DNA from: Gammaproteobacteria bacterium F7
GTDB taxonomy: Bacteria; Pseudomonadota; Gammaproteobacteria; Pseudomonadales; IMCC2047
Reading direction: 5' to 3'
Length of the DNA stretch: 56,883 nucleotides
Assembly: GCA_001593685.1 (NCBI GenBank)
Contig: LUKI01000007.1
Span: forward strand, 1 to 56,883
Shown: positions 26,461 through 34,613 of the stretch, piece by piece
How the letters are laid out: the number at the start of each line of letters is the position of its first letter
Position numbering within the stretch: position 1 is the first letter of the stretch
Notes under the pieces: model-generated
Database searches by the model: none
What the model was told of the DNA's origin: nothing
Seen by the model: only the letters and a program-made list of their open reading frames with translations
Made by a program: the position numbers and the translations under genes

Positions 26461-27714
26461 CTAGTGCCCGACCGACGCAGCGCCTTTTTCACCTACCAGC
26501 TTGTAGGTATCAAAGCGATCCAGGCCAAACGGCTTGATCAGGTCATGTACTTTATCGTTAGCTACGGTGTAGGCCATGGTTTTACCACTTACGGGCGTCG
26601 CCTTGAAACCCCAAGTACCCCAGCCACCGTCAAGATAGAAGTTGTCAATCGGCGTTTTACCCATGATTGGCGCAAAATCAGGCGTCATATCACACATACC
26701 CGCCCATTGACGCATCAGACGCAAACCACCAGTGAACGGCAACAGATCCATCATTTGATCAGTCAAACCTTCAACAAAATCAAAACTGGACCGTGTGGAA
26801 TGAAGCTCCTGTGGATCCGCTGATGCACCCATCACCATTTCGCCTCGTGAAGACTGACTCACATAGCAGTGCAGAGACCCCGATACAATAATGGTATCCA
26901 TAAAGGGCTTAACAGGCTCAGTCACACAGGCCTGTAGCGGGAAAATCTCAATAGGCGTCTTCAAACCAACCATCGACGTAATACGTGGCGAGGAGCCAGC
27001 AACCATAGAGATCACTTTACCTGCCTGCACAAAACCACGATTAGTTTCAACGCCAACAACTTTAGTGCCGTCATCATTTGTTTTGATGCCCGTCACCTGT
27101 GTTTTCTGGTGAATTTCAACACCACGCACATTCGCTGCGCGACCGTAACCCCAAGCTACCGCATCATGACGGGCAACCGCACCAGGGCCGTGATACAAAG
27201 CGCCCATAATTGGGTGTGTTCCACCACAATCAAGGTCTAAATAAGGCACTTCGTTTTTAATAAACTGACGATCAACCACCTCACTGTCAATACCGAGGTG
27301 TTTGTTAGTCTCTGCACGCCAGCGGGAAGTACGCATCGCTGAATCAGAGTGCGCCAGCGTAAAGTGACCACGTGTGGAGTACATCAAGTTAATATCGAGA
27401 TCATCAGATAGATCCAAATATAACTTTAAGCTCTCATCGTAGAATTTCACACCCTCAGGCGTCAGGTAGTTAGAACGAACAATGGTCGTATTACGGCCAG
27501 TGTTACCGCCACCAACATAGCCCTGCTCAAGCACAGCCACATTCGTGATACCGAAATCGCGCGCCAGATAATAGGCACAAGCCAAACCATGACCGCCGCC
27601 ACCAATAATGACAACGTCGTAGCTGGATTTGAGTTTTTCTGGCTGGTCAAAATAGCGCGGATCGCCCAACTCTTCCGGGTTTTTAAAAGCGTATTTTAAT
27701 AATCTGTAGGGCAT
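26461..27714 (-). CDS. mgdA: N-methylglutamate dehydrogenase subunit A (SoxB-like)
   Basis: This 417-residue FAD-dependent amine oxidoreductase is homologous to the sarcosine oxidase beta subunit. The dinucleotide-binding motif is VVIIGGGGHGLACAYYLAR near residue 34, followed by GNTGRNTTIVRSNYL, where covalent FMN and substrate contacts cluster in the family. The C-terminal DGGWGTWGFKATPVSGK is a second hallmark. It is predicted to oxidise the N-methyl group of N-methylglutamate. It is the first gene of mgdABCD-gmaS and has a long leader (256 bases to the conserved element) that contains a hairpin. Confidence 0.9.
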   Translation of the reverse strand: MPYRLLKYAFKNPEELGDPRYFDQPEKLKSSYDVVIIGGGGHGLACAYYLARDFGITNVAVLEQGYVGGGNTGRNTTIVRSNYLTPEGVKFYDESLKLYLDLSDDLDINLMYSTRGHFTLAHSDSAMRTSRWRAETNKHLGIDSEVVDRQFIKNEVPYLDLDCGGTHPIMGALYHGPGAVARHDAVAWGYGRAANVRGVEIHQKTQVTGIKTNDDGTKVVGVETNRGFVQAGKVISMVAGSSPRITSMVGLKTPIEIFPLQACVTEPVKPFMDTIIVSGSLHCYVSQSSRGEMVMGASADPQELHSTRSSFDFVEGLTDQMMDLLPFTGGLRLMRQWAGMCDMTPDFAPIMGKTPIDNFYLDGGWGTWGFKATPVSGKTMAYTVANDKVHDLIKPFGLDRFDTYKLVGEKGAASVGH

Positions 27715-27763
27715 GACTTACACACCTTGGTTTTGAGATTTTTTGTTTGTATTTACAACTAAC

Positions 27764-27795
27764 GATGCCCGACCATCTGCGGATCATCGGGCATC
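27764..27795 (-). promoter_or_regulatory. Leader hairpin upstream of mgdA
   Basis: GATGCCCGA and TCGGGCATC form a nine-pair stem around a 14-base loop, 50 bases before the mgdA ATG. No T run follows on the minus strand, so a simple terminator is unlikely. It may stabilise the transcript or take part in leader control. The mgsA leader has no equivalent. Confidence 0.5.
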
Positions 27796-27969
27796 ATTTG
27801 AATTCTTCACCATACCCTTAATTTTCATACGGGTAGGCTTAGCCGGGCCATGGTACTCTTTTTGTCCAACAATTCAGTAATTTTTTTTATTATTTCATAA
27901 TGGCGCAACACTCATTTGATGCTAAAACATCGCTCAAACGCTAATTCCATGTGTTATAATTTTTTAAAT

Positions 27970-28041
27970 ATTACTGGAGTGCAAATAAATTTACCCCAAG
28001 TAAACTTGGTGGTAAACCTTTTTTGGTATTTTTTTATACCC
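27970..28041 (-). promoter_or_regulatory. 72-bp conserved element upstream of mgdABCD-gmaS and the XRE gene
   Basis: This is the partner of 20902-20973. It contains TTTAC-N5-GTAAA (27990-28004), a second GTAAAC 12 bases on (28012-28017), and GGTAT-N6-ATACC (28025-28040). The invariant half-sites contrast with changed spacers (CCCAA against TATAA; TTGGTG against TTTTGG). It lies between mgdA and the divergent XRE-cupin gene, ending 54 bases before the latter's start, so that regulator may also control itself. Confidence 0.75.
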
Positions 28042-28095
28042 TTTCGCTATAGTTCTGACGACCTGTAATGCTATATCGTCAGTAAGGAGTTCCTT

Positions 28096-28698
28096 TTGGA
28101 AGAAAAAAGTAATACTGACCAGAAGATCAAACTTGATCAATACCTTGGCGCGGCAATCCGTCGGGAGCGCGTTTCCCAAGGTTTAAAAATTGCAGATGTA
28201 GCATCCCTGGCAGGCATTAGCAAAGGCATGCTTAGCCGTATTGAAAACGCTCAGGTTTCAACCAGTCTCGACACACTCCAGCGTCTCTGCGACTCACTGG
28301 GGCTTCACCTGTCAAACCTCTTTAAAGATTTTGATCGCCCCGAAGGTGCAGCCCAACATATTAAGAGCGGCAAAGGGCACGAAGTGGTGCGCCGAGGAAC
28401 CGAACGCGGCCACACCTACCACCTTCTGAGTTATCAGCAAGGCCCACACAAGGACATCGAACCCTTTCTTGTCACGATGGATGACGCCAGTGAAGTTTTC
28501 CCTACTTTCTCTCACCCCGGCACAGAATTCATCTATATGCTGAAAGGCAAAATAGAATACCGCCACGGTAATAACACCTATTTACTAGAGCCAGGCGACA
28601 GCTTAACCTTTAACGCAGAGCTACCGCACGGCCCAGAACAGCTGACACAGGTTCCCATTGAATTGCTCTCTATCACCACCTACAGGGACAGCGAATAA
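28096..28698 (+). CDS. XRE-family regulator with C-terminal cupin
   Basis: This 200-residue protein has an N-terminal helix-turn-helix (LGAAIRRERVSQGLKIADVA, then GISKGMLSRIENAQVSTSLDTL) and a C-terminal cupin (HPGTEFIYMLKGKIEYRHGN, LLEPGDSLTFNAELPHGPEQ) suited to bind a small ligand. It starts at TTG, six bases after TAAGGAG; no ATG fits. It is divergent from mgdA across the conserved 72-bp element and is the likely regulator of the methylamine genes. By analogy with relatives beside amine-catabolism genes, the cupin may sense methylamine or a glutamyl intermediate; that is inference. Confidence 0.88.
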   Translation: MEEKSNTDQKIKLDQYLGAAIRRERVSQGLKIADVASLAGISKGMLSRIENAQVSTSLDTLQRLCDSLGLHLSNLFKDFDRPEGAAQHIKSGKGHEVVRRGTERGHTYHLLSYQQGPHKDIEPFLVTMDDASEVFPTFSHPGTEFIYMLKGKIEYRHGNNTYLLEPGDSLTFNAELPHGPEQLTQVPIELLSITTYRDSE

Positions 28699-28704
28699 CC
28701 CTGT

Positions 28705-30792
28705 TTACCAACGCTTACTGACTGACAACACAAAGCTACGGCCCGGCAGCGGCAGATCCCCCGGCAATGTAACCGAGCCGCTCACAATATTGTAGCGTGA
28801 CGGCTCTCTAGCATTCTCATCCGTCATATTGAATACAGAAAGCTCCACATCCACACCCGACAGCAAACCTTTACTTTTCAGAGTTAAGTCGAGTGTTGCG
28901 TAATCATCAATACTTTTTCGCGCATCCCTAAAATCACGCTCTCTTCCCAATACCCAGTTCAATCGAGAACTAACAGCCCAGCGGGAAGTTAACTGATGCG
29001 TCAGCTTCAAATAAAGCTGCTCCTCCGGCACATCAGCAACAGCCTCCCCCGTACCTTTATCCTCCGAGCGCAGTAAAGAGAAACTACCATTTAAACGAGT
29101 CGCCGGGCTGACAGCCCAATCAAACTCTAATTCAGCCCCACGACCAGTTTGTCCTCCCTCATTACTAGCCACAGGCGTAAAGCGAATCAAGTCTTCTACC
29201 TGATAATAATAAAAACTCAACCCAACCCTTAAATCAGGTGAATAAGCGTAATCAAACGCAATTTCATAGGTATCAGTCACCTCCGGCTCGAGATCCGGGT
29301 TACCGATATTGACCGGGTTATTTTTATTACTCAACTCACCAAAGGAGGGGGCCCTGAAGGCACGTCCGTATAAAAACTTACTTGTCAGGTGACTATTGAC
29401 CCAAACAACGGCCAAGCGCGGATTAAACGTACCACCAAAATCTGAAAAATGGTCGTATCGAGCCCCCGCAAACAGCACCCAATCGCTCGTTAAGCGCCAC
29501 TCGTCCTGAACAAACAAATAGCTAAGCCTGCGGAGGCTCTCTGTATTGAAAGCATCGGCTTCGGAAACACGACGCACCGCACCCAAGTCAACAGGAACAA
29601 CGCCCCCACTTAAATCAAAATTTCTGGCATCCTCAACCCGGTACAAGTCATTATATCGATAACCCGCGCCCAAACGAACAGTGTGCCCATCAAAGCCCGT
29701 ATAGAAGGTTGTAAAATCAATACCATAATGCCGCTCAAACAACCGCGGATTGCCAATCATACCATTTGGAAAAGCACCAAACGCACCTGCCGGATAAAGA
29801 GTATAGGGACCACCTAGAAAGGCTAAATCATAAAAGCTAAATGTTGTTGTCGCACTCCAGTTTTCAGTGAGGCGCTCTTGATGATAGGTTGCATCAAATG
29901 TAAAACGCCTTGCATCACCCTCACCATCAGGATCAAGAGCCCCGGCCAGCCCCGCGCCCGTTTGCTGATTGAAAACACCCTGGTAGGAAGCCCTAATACG
30001 CCACTCGGACTTTTCCGCATCAACAAACACACTAACACTCTCACGCCCCAGATTCCCCCTCCCTGGAGCGAGCGAAGCCGACGTTAGCATCGAGGCATCA
30101 AGGAACGTTTGTTGATCAGCGTTAATCTTGGGCCGAAAACCAGCGGTTTTTTCTGCATCAAAACCAAAGGCAATATCCCAGTCCGCAGCCTTACCGCCAT
30201 AAAGTAGCCACGCATGTTTACTATCGAAACTACCTGCCGAGCCACCCACCTCAAGGCCCGGTATATCTGCCGCAGATTTAGTAATAATATTAATGACGCC
30301 AGACAGGGCGTCAGCACCAAACATGGCTGACCCCGGCCCCCTGATTACCTCTACCCGCGCGATACTTTTTATGGATTGAGCTCTTAATACCTCTCCACGA
30401 TCACCTAAGGCGGCATTTTTTATCGGCAAGCCATTTATTAGAAATAACACCTGTTGATTCAAATCTGACCGCACACCACGCATAACAACAACGGGGTTAT
30501 AATTAGATTCGGTCAAAGAGATATGGAGACCAGGAACAGTCTCTAAAACGTCGCTCAGGCTTTGGGCGCCCATCGCTTCAATTTCTTTAGCAGTTATCAC
30601 ACTTGCAACCGCTGGTGCCTCCGCCACTCGCTTACGGTGACCGGTAGCGATACTGACAAAGTCATCGCCACCATATAAATAGGAAAGTTCCTCAACGTCT
30701 TCGCCGGACGCAAAGACTAAGCCCGCAAAAAGCATTAATAACCATAGCAATAAAATTTTGTCGCCATGCTTTTCAAAACCAACCCTGGTCAA
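28705..30792 (-). CDS. TonB-dependent outer-membrane receptor
   Basis: This 695-residue receptor has an N-terminal signal segment (LLLWLLMLFAGLVFA) and a plug domain with VITAKEIEAMGAQSLSDVLE, VVVMRGVRSDLNQQVLFLIN and RVEVIRGPGSAMFGADALSG. The barrel closes in LPLPGRSFVLSVSKRW. The FVSIATGHRKRVAEAPA segment before the plug probably holds the TonB box. The substrate is unknown. It is convergent with the XRE-cupin gene, six bases apart, so association with methylamine use is only positional. The 224 bases upstream show no cobalamin riboswitch or clear Fur box by eye. Confidence 0.88.
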   Translation of the reverse strand: MTRVGFEKHGDKILLLWLLMLFAGLVFASGEDVEELSYLYGGDDFVSIATGHRKRVAEAPAVASVITAKEIEAMGAQSLSDVLETVPGLHISLTESNYNPVVVMRGVRSDLNQQVLFLINGLPIKNAALGDRGEVLRAQSIKSIARVEVIRGPGSAMFGADALSGVINIITKSAADIPGLEVGGSAGSFDSKHAWLLYGGKAADWDIAFGFDAEKTAGFRPKINADQQTFLDASMLTSASLAPGRGNLGRESVSVFVDAEKSEWRIRASYQGVFNQQTGAGLAGALDPDGEGDARRFTFDATYHQERLTENWSATTTFSFYDLAFLGGPYTLYPAGAFGAFPNGMIGNPRLFERHYGIDFTTFYTGFDGHTVRLGAGYRYNDLYRVEDARNFDLSGGVVPVDLGAVRRVSEADAFNTESLRRLSYLFVQDEWRLTSDWVLFAGARYDHFSDFGGTFNPRLAVVWVNSHLTSKFLYGRAFRAPSFGELSNKNNPVNIGNPDLEPEVTDTYEIAFDYAYSPDLRVGLSFYYYQVEDLIRFTPVASNEGGQTGRGAELEFDWAVSPATRLNGSFSLLRSEDKGTGEAVADVPEEQLYLKLTHQLTSRWAVSSRLNWVLGRERDFRDARKSIDDYATLDLTLKSKGLLSGVDVELSVFNMTDENAREPSRYNIVSGSVTLPGDLPLPGRSFVLSVSKRW

Positions 30793-31016
30793 GGTTTAAT
30801 GCCCCACGTAATAAGTACTATTAATCGGCCCATCTAGCTGGCAACACAACAACCACACAGCTTTATATTGCAACAACGACAACAAAAGCACCCAATTTTA
30901 TTGTGTGAAACAGACCCTGTTATCTATATAACATGCGGACGAACGCCCGTCGTTAACTGTAACACTTAGAATTAAAGAAACGAAGAGCAGAAAGCTCTCG
31001 CAGATGAGCCCGAGGT

Positions 31017-31880
31017 CTAATGCAGCCCCAAGTGACCGTTTGGCATCTCTATCTCAACCGCTAACGGTAGATGATCTGACAGGGCATAAGGCACAACTTC
31101 AGCCCACTTAACACGTAAATCAGGGCTAACTAAAATATGATCAAGGTTAGAAACGGGCCGCCAGCTAGGGTAGGTATTACCGGCCCCCTCAGGGCTCTGG
31201 AATTTAGCATCTCTGAGAGGCGACAAATGCAGAATTTTTTCTGCACACGTATTAAGGTCTCCCATGATCACAACATGCTTATGGTCGGAGATCAACTCCT
31301 TCACATAGGCCAGCTGATCGAGCTGCGCACGCCGCCCCAAAGACAAATGCAGCACTACGAAGACCAGCGATTCATCCTCTTTTCCGTAGCGCATAAAAAT
31401 AGCACCGCGTCCCGGCAATCGGCCAGGTAGTTTATGATCCGCAATCAATTCCGGCTTGACCCGACTTAACAGCCCGTTACTGTGCTGGGCAAAGCGTCCT
31501 AAATTACGATTTAGCTGCTGATACCAATAGGGAAAACCTGACATTTCCGCCAAGTATTTAACCTGATTTAAATGCCCTGTACGGATACTGCCACCATCGG
31601 CTTCCTGCAAGGCAACCACATCAAACCCCGCCAACATATTGGCGATACTATCAAGGTTCTCCACTCGTCCAGCGTGAGGCAAAAAGTGCTGCCAGCTGCG
31701 AGTTAAATAGTGCCGAAAAGCGCGGCTATTTATACCCACTTGCATATTATAGGTAAGCAGTCGCAAACTCTTTCTCGACGCCTCACCTAGCACCTCCGGA
31801 CCTTGCCGAGGAAAAGTCTTCACCGCGGCGGGCACAGGCCTCGATGGACGCTTGATATGGCTGGAAAAATGTCTCAGCAT
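31017..31880 (-). CDS. Endonuclease/exonuclease/phosphatase family protein
   Basis: This 287-residue protein has the EEP fold signatures: LLTYNMQVGI near residue 43, VVALQEADGG near 90, VVIMGDLNTC near 209 and a final SDHLPLAVEIEMP, which supply the metal-binding Asn, Glu, Asp and the catalytic His. No signal peptide is evident. The substrate (nucleic acid, phosphoinositide-like or other phosphodiester) cannot be told. In Pseudomonas a similar gene sits beside dsbA and cytochrome c4, as here, so the linkage is old. It lies 34 bases after dsbA and is likely co-transcribed. Confidence 0.85.
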   Translation of the reverse strand: MLRHFSSHIKRPSRPVPAAVKTFPRQGPEVLGEASRKSLRLLTYNMQVGINSRAFRHYLTRSWQHFLPHAGRVENLDSIANMLAGFDVVALQEADGGSIRTGHLNQVKYLAEMSGFPYWYQQLNRNLGRFAQHSNGLLSRVKPELIADHKLPGRLPGRGAIFMRYGKEDESLVFVVLHLSLGRRAQLDQLAYVKELISDHKHVVIMGDLNTCAEKILHLSPLRDAKFQSPEGAGNTYPSWRPVSNLDHILVSPDLRVKWAEVVPYALSDHLPLAVEIEMPNGHLGLH

Positions 31881-31914
31881 TACTATTTACCTGCTATTCA
31901 GCCCAGTAAGGGGC

Positions 31915-32550
31915 CTAGTTAGCGGCTCGTTCGCGCTCAACAAGGTAGTCAACCACATCGAACAAACCGTTAGCGCCTGCCTTCATAGTGCCTGACACCT
32001 TATACTTACCATTAACAATAAACAAAGGCACTCCCGTGGCGCGATACTCACGTTGCGCTTTTTTCACACGGCTGATCTGCGCACTCACAGGAAAAGAGTT
32101 ATACGCTTTATTAAAAGCCTCCTCTGTTACACCATATCCCGCGTAAAACTGGGCCAGGCGCTGCTGAGAGTAAAGCGGATTACGCTTTGCATGTATCTCG
32201 TTAAATAAAGCCTGGTGGGTTGCATCTAAAACCCCCAGAGACTTAGCGGCATAATATGCGCGACCATGAACTTCCCAACTTTTATTAAGCACTGCCGGCA
32301 TCTGCACAAACTTCACATACGAGGGCATTTTTTCCTTCCACGCCACAACAGATGGCTCTAATGCATAGCAATGCGGGCACCCATACCAAAAAAGCTCAAC
32401 CACCTCCACTTTACTGGTATCCGAGGTTGCTACCGGGTCAGGCAGCTCAACATAGTGCTCTCCTTCTTTATAGGGCGCATCCACCTGAGCACAAGCAACC
32501 ACGGGAATCATCAAAAAACACAGCAACCAGCCTTTAACTGCCTTTAACAT
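31915..32550 (-). CDS. dsbA: Thiol:disulphide interchange protein DsbA
   Basis: This 211-residue periplasmic oxidoreductase has a signal peptide ending near VACA (residue 21) and a cysteine just after, so lipidation is conceivable. The thioredoxin-fold active site is FWYGCPHCYALEP (CPHC, around residue 55). The cis-proline is in ATGVPLFIVNGKY near 175. It introduces disulphides into exported proteins, which suits the neighbouring c-type cytochromes. It lies between cytochrome c4 and the EEP-family gene. Confidence 0.92.
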   Translation of the reverse strand: MLKAVKGWLLCFLMIPVVACAQVDAPYKEGEHYVELPDPVATSDTSKVEVVELFWYGCPHCYALEPSVVAWKEKMPSYVKFVQMPAVLNKSWEVHGRAYYAAKSLGVLDATHQALFNEIHAKRNPLYSQQRLAQFYAGYGVTEEAFNKAYNSFPVSAQISRVKKAQREYRATGVPLFIVNGKYKVSGTMKAGANGLFDVVDYLVERERAAN

Positions 32551-32668
32551 TTATTACTCCTTGTTTGAGTTTTGCTTTCATTAAGCCGTGAAGGGCACAG
32601 CGGTATGACAAGCATTACCATTAAATGATCGTCTTTTTTTTACAAATTGCCATTTTTCAGCCAAAAAA

Positions 32669-32690
32669 AAGGGCAGCCAGTGCCACCCTT
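32669..32690 (-). terminator. Terminator after cytochrome c4
   Basis: A nine-pair stem with two G-U pairs around loop ACTG is followed on the minus strand by eight T, about 20 bases after the cytochrome c4 stop. It separates this gene from dsbA. Confidence 0.8.
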
Positions 32691-32709
32691 TTTCTAACCA
32701 GCTTTAAAA

Positions 32710-33315
32710 TTAGTGCAGGCCAGAGATATAGCTAGATACTGCATCAATTTCTTTATTCGTCAAACGGAACGCTACGCTACGCATCATTTTTGCATCGCCA
32801 TCGTTAGTACGCTCACCTTCACGGAAAGCGCGCAGCTGCGCAGCAATATAATCCGCATGCTGACCGCTCAATGACGGGAAACCAGCCATTGCGTTACCTT
32901 TGCCTGTTGGCGAGTGGCAAGCCGTACAAGCCGAAACACCAGACTCTTTTGTTCCAGCGCGGTAAACTTTTTCACCCAGCTTAACCAACTCTTTATCTGC
33001 AGCACCGACACTAACAAACTGGCTTGAGAAGTAAGCTGCAATATCTTCAATATCCTGATCAGTCTTAGCATCCAGCTGGCCCGCCATTGTTGGCACAGGA
33101 CGCGCACCCGATTTAATATCATTCATTTGCTTGATCAAATATTTAACATTCTGTCCAGCCAGTTTTGGAAACGCCGCAACGGCACTATTTCCGTCTGCAC
33201 CGTGACAACCGGCACAGGCAGCTGCTTTTGTTTTCCCTGCTTGGGCATCACCTTCGGCAACAGCCAAACCCGACACGCCCATCAATACCAATAGGCCCAA
33301 AAATAATTTTTTCAT
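32710..33315 (-). CDS. Cytochrome c4 (dihaem)
   Basis: This periplasmic dihaem cytochrome of about 201 residues has a signal peptide (MKKLFLGLLVLMGVSGLAVA). The first haem site is CAGCHGADG, the second CTACHSPTG, and methionine ligands lie in VPTMAGQL and KMMRSVAF. Two homologous halves are evident. It donates electrons to terminal oxidases. The ATG at 33315 is preferred because GGGAAT lies six bases upstream and the product then begins with a classical signal peptide; frames from 33321 or 33330 are also open. Confidence 0.9.
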   Translation of the reverse strand: MKKLFLGLLVLMGVSGLAVAEGDAQAGKTKAAACAGCHGADGNSAVAAFPKLAGQNVKYLIKQMNDIKSGARPVPTMAGQLDAKTDQDIEDIAAYFSSQFVSVGAADKELVKLGEKVYRAGTKESGVSACTACHSPTGKGNAMAGFPSLSGQHADYIAAQLRAFREGERTNDGDAKMMRSVAFRLTNKEIDAVSSYISGLH

Positions 33316-33732
33316 CGACATTCCCAACAATTTTTAGATAAACAAAACGGCTTATTATAATGTCATTATCGCAACGGCCTATGACTCATATCAATCGAAC
33401 AAGGCACAACCTAAACCATTGCAAATAGCCAAACTCGGCGGATTATATACCATAAAATCCATCAACGGGAGCCTACGCCTGTAAATACCTGCTGAATACA
33501 AAGCAACATAATTAACGCGCCTTTCACTCAAAATCTGTCGAAAAACCTCTGAGCAGACCTATATTGCCGCTACAAAACCAGAAAGCAATTCACAATAAAT
33601 AATCACCCTACAAAAAAACCTAACGCCGCACTTAATACGCCTCAGCCCCCTTACCCTTAAAGACATACAGATAAAAGCAGTATAAATTTATTCAGGAACT
33701 GCCTAGATACATCGCCTAATCGCTACCCTATA
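33316..33732. other. Intergenic region between cytochrome c4 and engB
   Basis: This 417-base A/T-rich gap holds no credible reading frame, RNA hairpin array or repeat that I can see. It should contain the divergent promoters. TATAAA near 33681 with a weak TTAAAG 18 bases upstream is a possible engB promoter, and a perfect TATAAT at 33729-33734 overlaps the first possible engB ATG. Confidence 0.5.
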
Positions 33733-34365
33733 ATGGCGAGCATGAACTCAGCTAAACCAAAAACCAACCCCTTTCAGGGCAGCACCTTTATAACCAGTGC
33801 CGCTAAACTTTCCCAATGCCTCATCGACGAGGGGCTTGAAGTCGCCTTTGCTGGGCGCTCTAACGCCGGCAAGTCCAGCGCCATCAATGCCATTGCACAA
33901 CACGGCAAGCTGGCCAAAACCAGTAAAACACCCGGGCGAACCCAGCTAATTAACTTCTTTTCAACCGTTTCAGAACAGCAACGTATCGTCGATTTGCCTG
34001 GTTATGGTTATGCCAAGGTGCCATTAGCCGTGAAACGCCAATGGGAAAACTTTATTGACGCTTACCTGCGTGAGCGCTCAAGCCTTCAGGGGCTATTTCT
34101 CATTATGGATATTCGCCACCCATTGACAGACTTTGACAGTATGATTCTGAGCTGGTCCAAGCAAAGCCAGCTGAGAGTGCATATCCTGCTCACCAAGGCC
34201 GACAAGTTAAAATTTGGCGCCGCTAAATCTACACTGCTAAAAGTACAGCGCGACTTGAAAGACCTGGACCACGTCTCAGTCCAACTTTTTTCTGCCACCC
34301 AAAAAATGGGCCTGGATGAAGCACGCGACAAACTGTCTGAATGGCTGGATATTGAAACAGACTGA
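33733..34365 (+). CDS. engB: Ribosome biogenesis GTPase EngB (YihA/YsxC)
   Basis: This 210-residue GTPase is required for 50S subunit assembly. G1 is GRSNAGKSS near residue 42, G2 is a threonine in [13 protein letters not shown]3 is [11 protein letters not shown] near 90, G4 is TKAD near 155 and G5 is SATQKMG near 187. The start may be the ATG at 33733 or the one at 33742; the latter follows GGCGAG and gives [11 protein letters not shown]. It is convergent with polA across the sRNA locus, the same arrangement as in E. coli and Pseudomonas. Confidence 0.95.
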   Translation: MASMNSAKPKTNPFQGSTFITSAAKLSQCLIDEGLEVAFAGRSNAGKSSAINAIAQHGKLAKTSKTPGRTQLINFFSTVSEQQRIVDLPGYGYAKVPLAVKRQWENFIDAYLRERSSLQGLFLIMDIRHPLTDFDSMILSWSKQSQLRVHILLTKADKLKFGAAKSTLLKVQRDLKDLDHVSVQLFSATQKMGLDEARDKLSEWLDIETD

Positions 34366-34421
34366 CAAAACAAAGAAAAACTTGCTCGCCTCAATCAAAG
34401 GTATCTCAATAACAACGCCAT

Positions 34422-34544
34422 AAAAAAACCCCATACGTCCTTGGGGTAAACGCATGGGGTCAACATCTCCGGCTAAGATGTGGGGGTTCACCGGAGTCCA
34501 TGAAGCTAAACTTAGGGGAAATTTAGCAAGTAACGAGGTTACTT
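34422..34544 (-). ncRNA. Candidate ErsA/Spot 42-like small RNA
   Basis: Located between polA and the convergent engB on the polA strand, exactly where spf lies in E. coli and ersA in Pseudomonas. Predicted RNA of about 123 nucleotides starts six bases after a sigma-E-type -10. It has a 5' hairpin AAGTAAC/GTTACTT (34528-34544), a hairpin GCTAAA/TTTAGC with CCCC in its loop (34505-34527), and a hairpin CTCCGG/CCGGAG with CCCCC in its loop (34467-34496). A terminator stem with seven T closes it. C-rich loops are suited to pairing with Shine-Dalgarno sequences. It contains no credible reading frame. Confidence 0.72.
34428..34460 (-). terminator. Terminator of the candidate sRNA
   Basis: On the minus strand ACCCCAT pairs with ATGGGGT, with further pairing of CG after one mismatch, and is followed by seven T (34422-34428). 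This is a clear Rho-independent terminator. Confidence 0.85.
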
Positions 34545-34550
34545 ATACCT

Positions 34551-34577
34551 TCGGACGCTGACCTACCAGCAAAGTTC
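34551..34577 (-). promoter_or_regulatory. Sigma-E/AlgU-type promoter of the sRNA
   Basis: On the minus strand GAACTT (34572-34577) and TCCGA (34551-34555) are 16 bases apart, matching the extracytoplasmic sigma-E/AlgU consensus GAACTT-N16-TC. Six bases after the -10 begins the 5' hairpin of the sRNA. ErsA of Pseudomonas is known to depend on AlgU, so promoter and locus agree. A weak A/T hairpin at 34578-34595 just upstream may end polA transcription. Confidence 0.7.
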
Positions 34578-34613
34578 AAAAAGTTTTCACTTTTTTATAT
34601 GCCGCCTCAACTA

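Noticed and set aside
30793-31016. Possible cobalamin riboswitch or Fur box before the TonB receptor at 28705-30792
   Set aside because: No B12-box-like or Fur-box sequence could be recognised in the 224 upstream bases, and nothing ties this receptor to the cobalamin operon.
33729-33744. Leaderless engB transcript from TATAAT at 33729
   Set aside because: No convincing -35 lies at the proper distance, and an upstream TATAAA offers an ordinary alternative.
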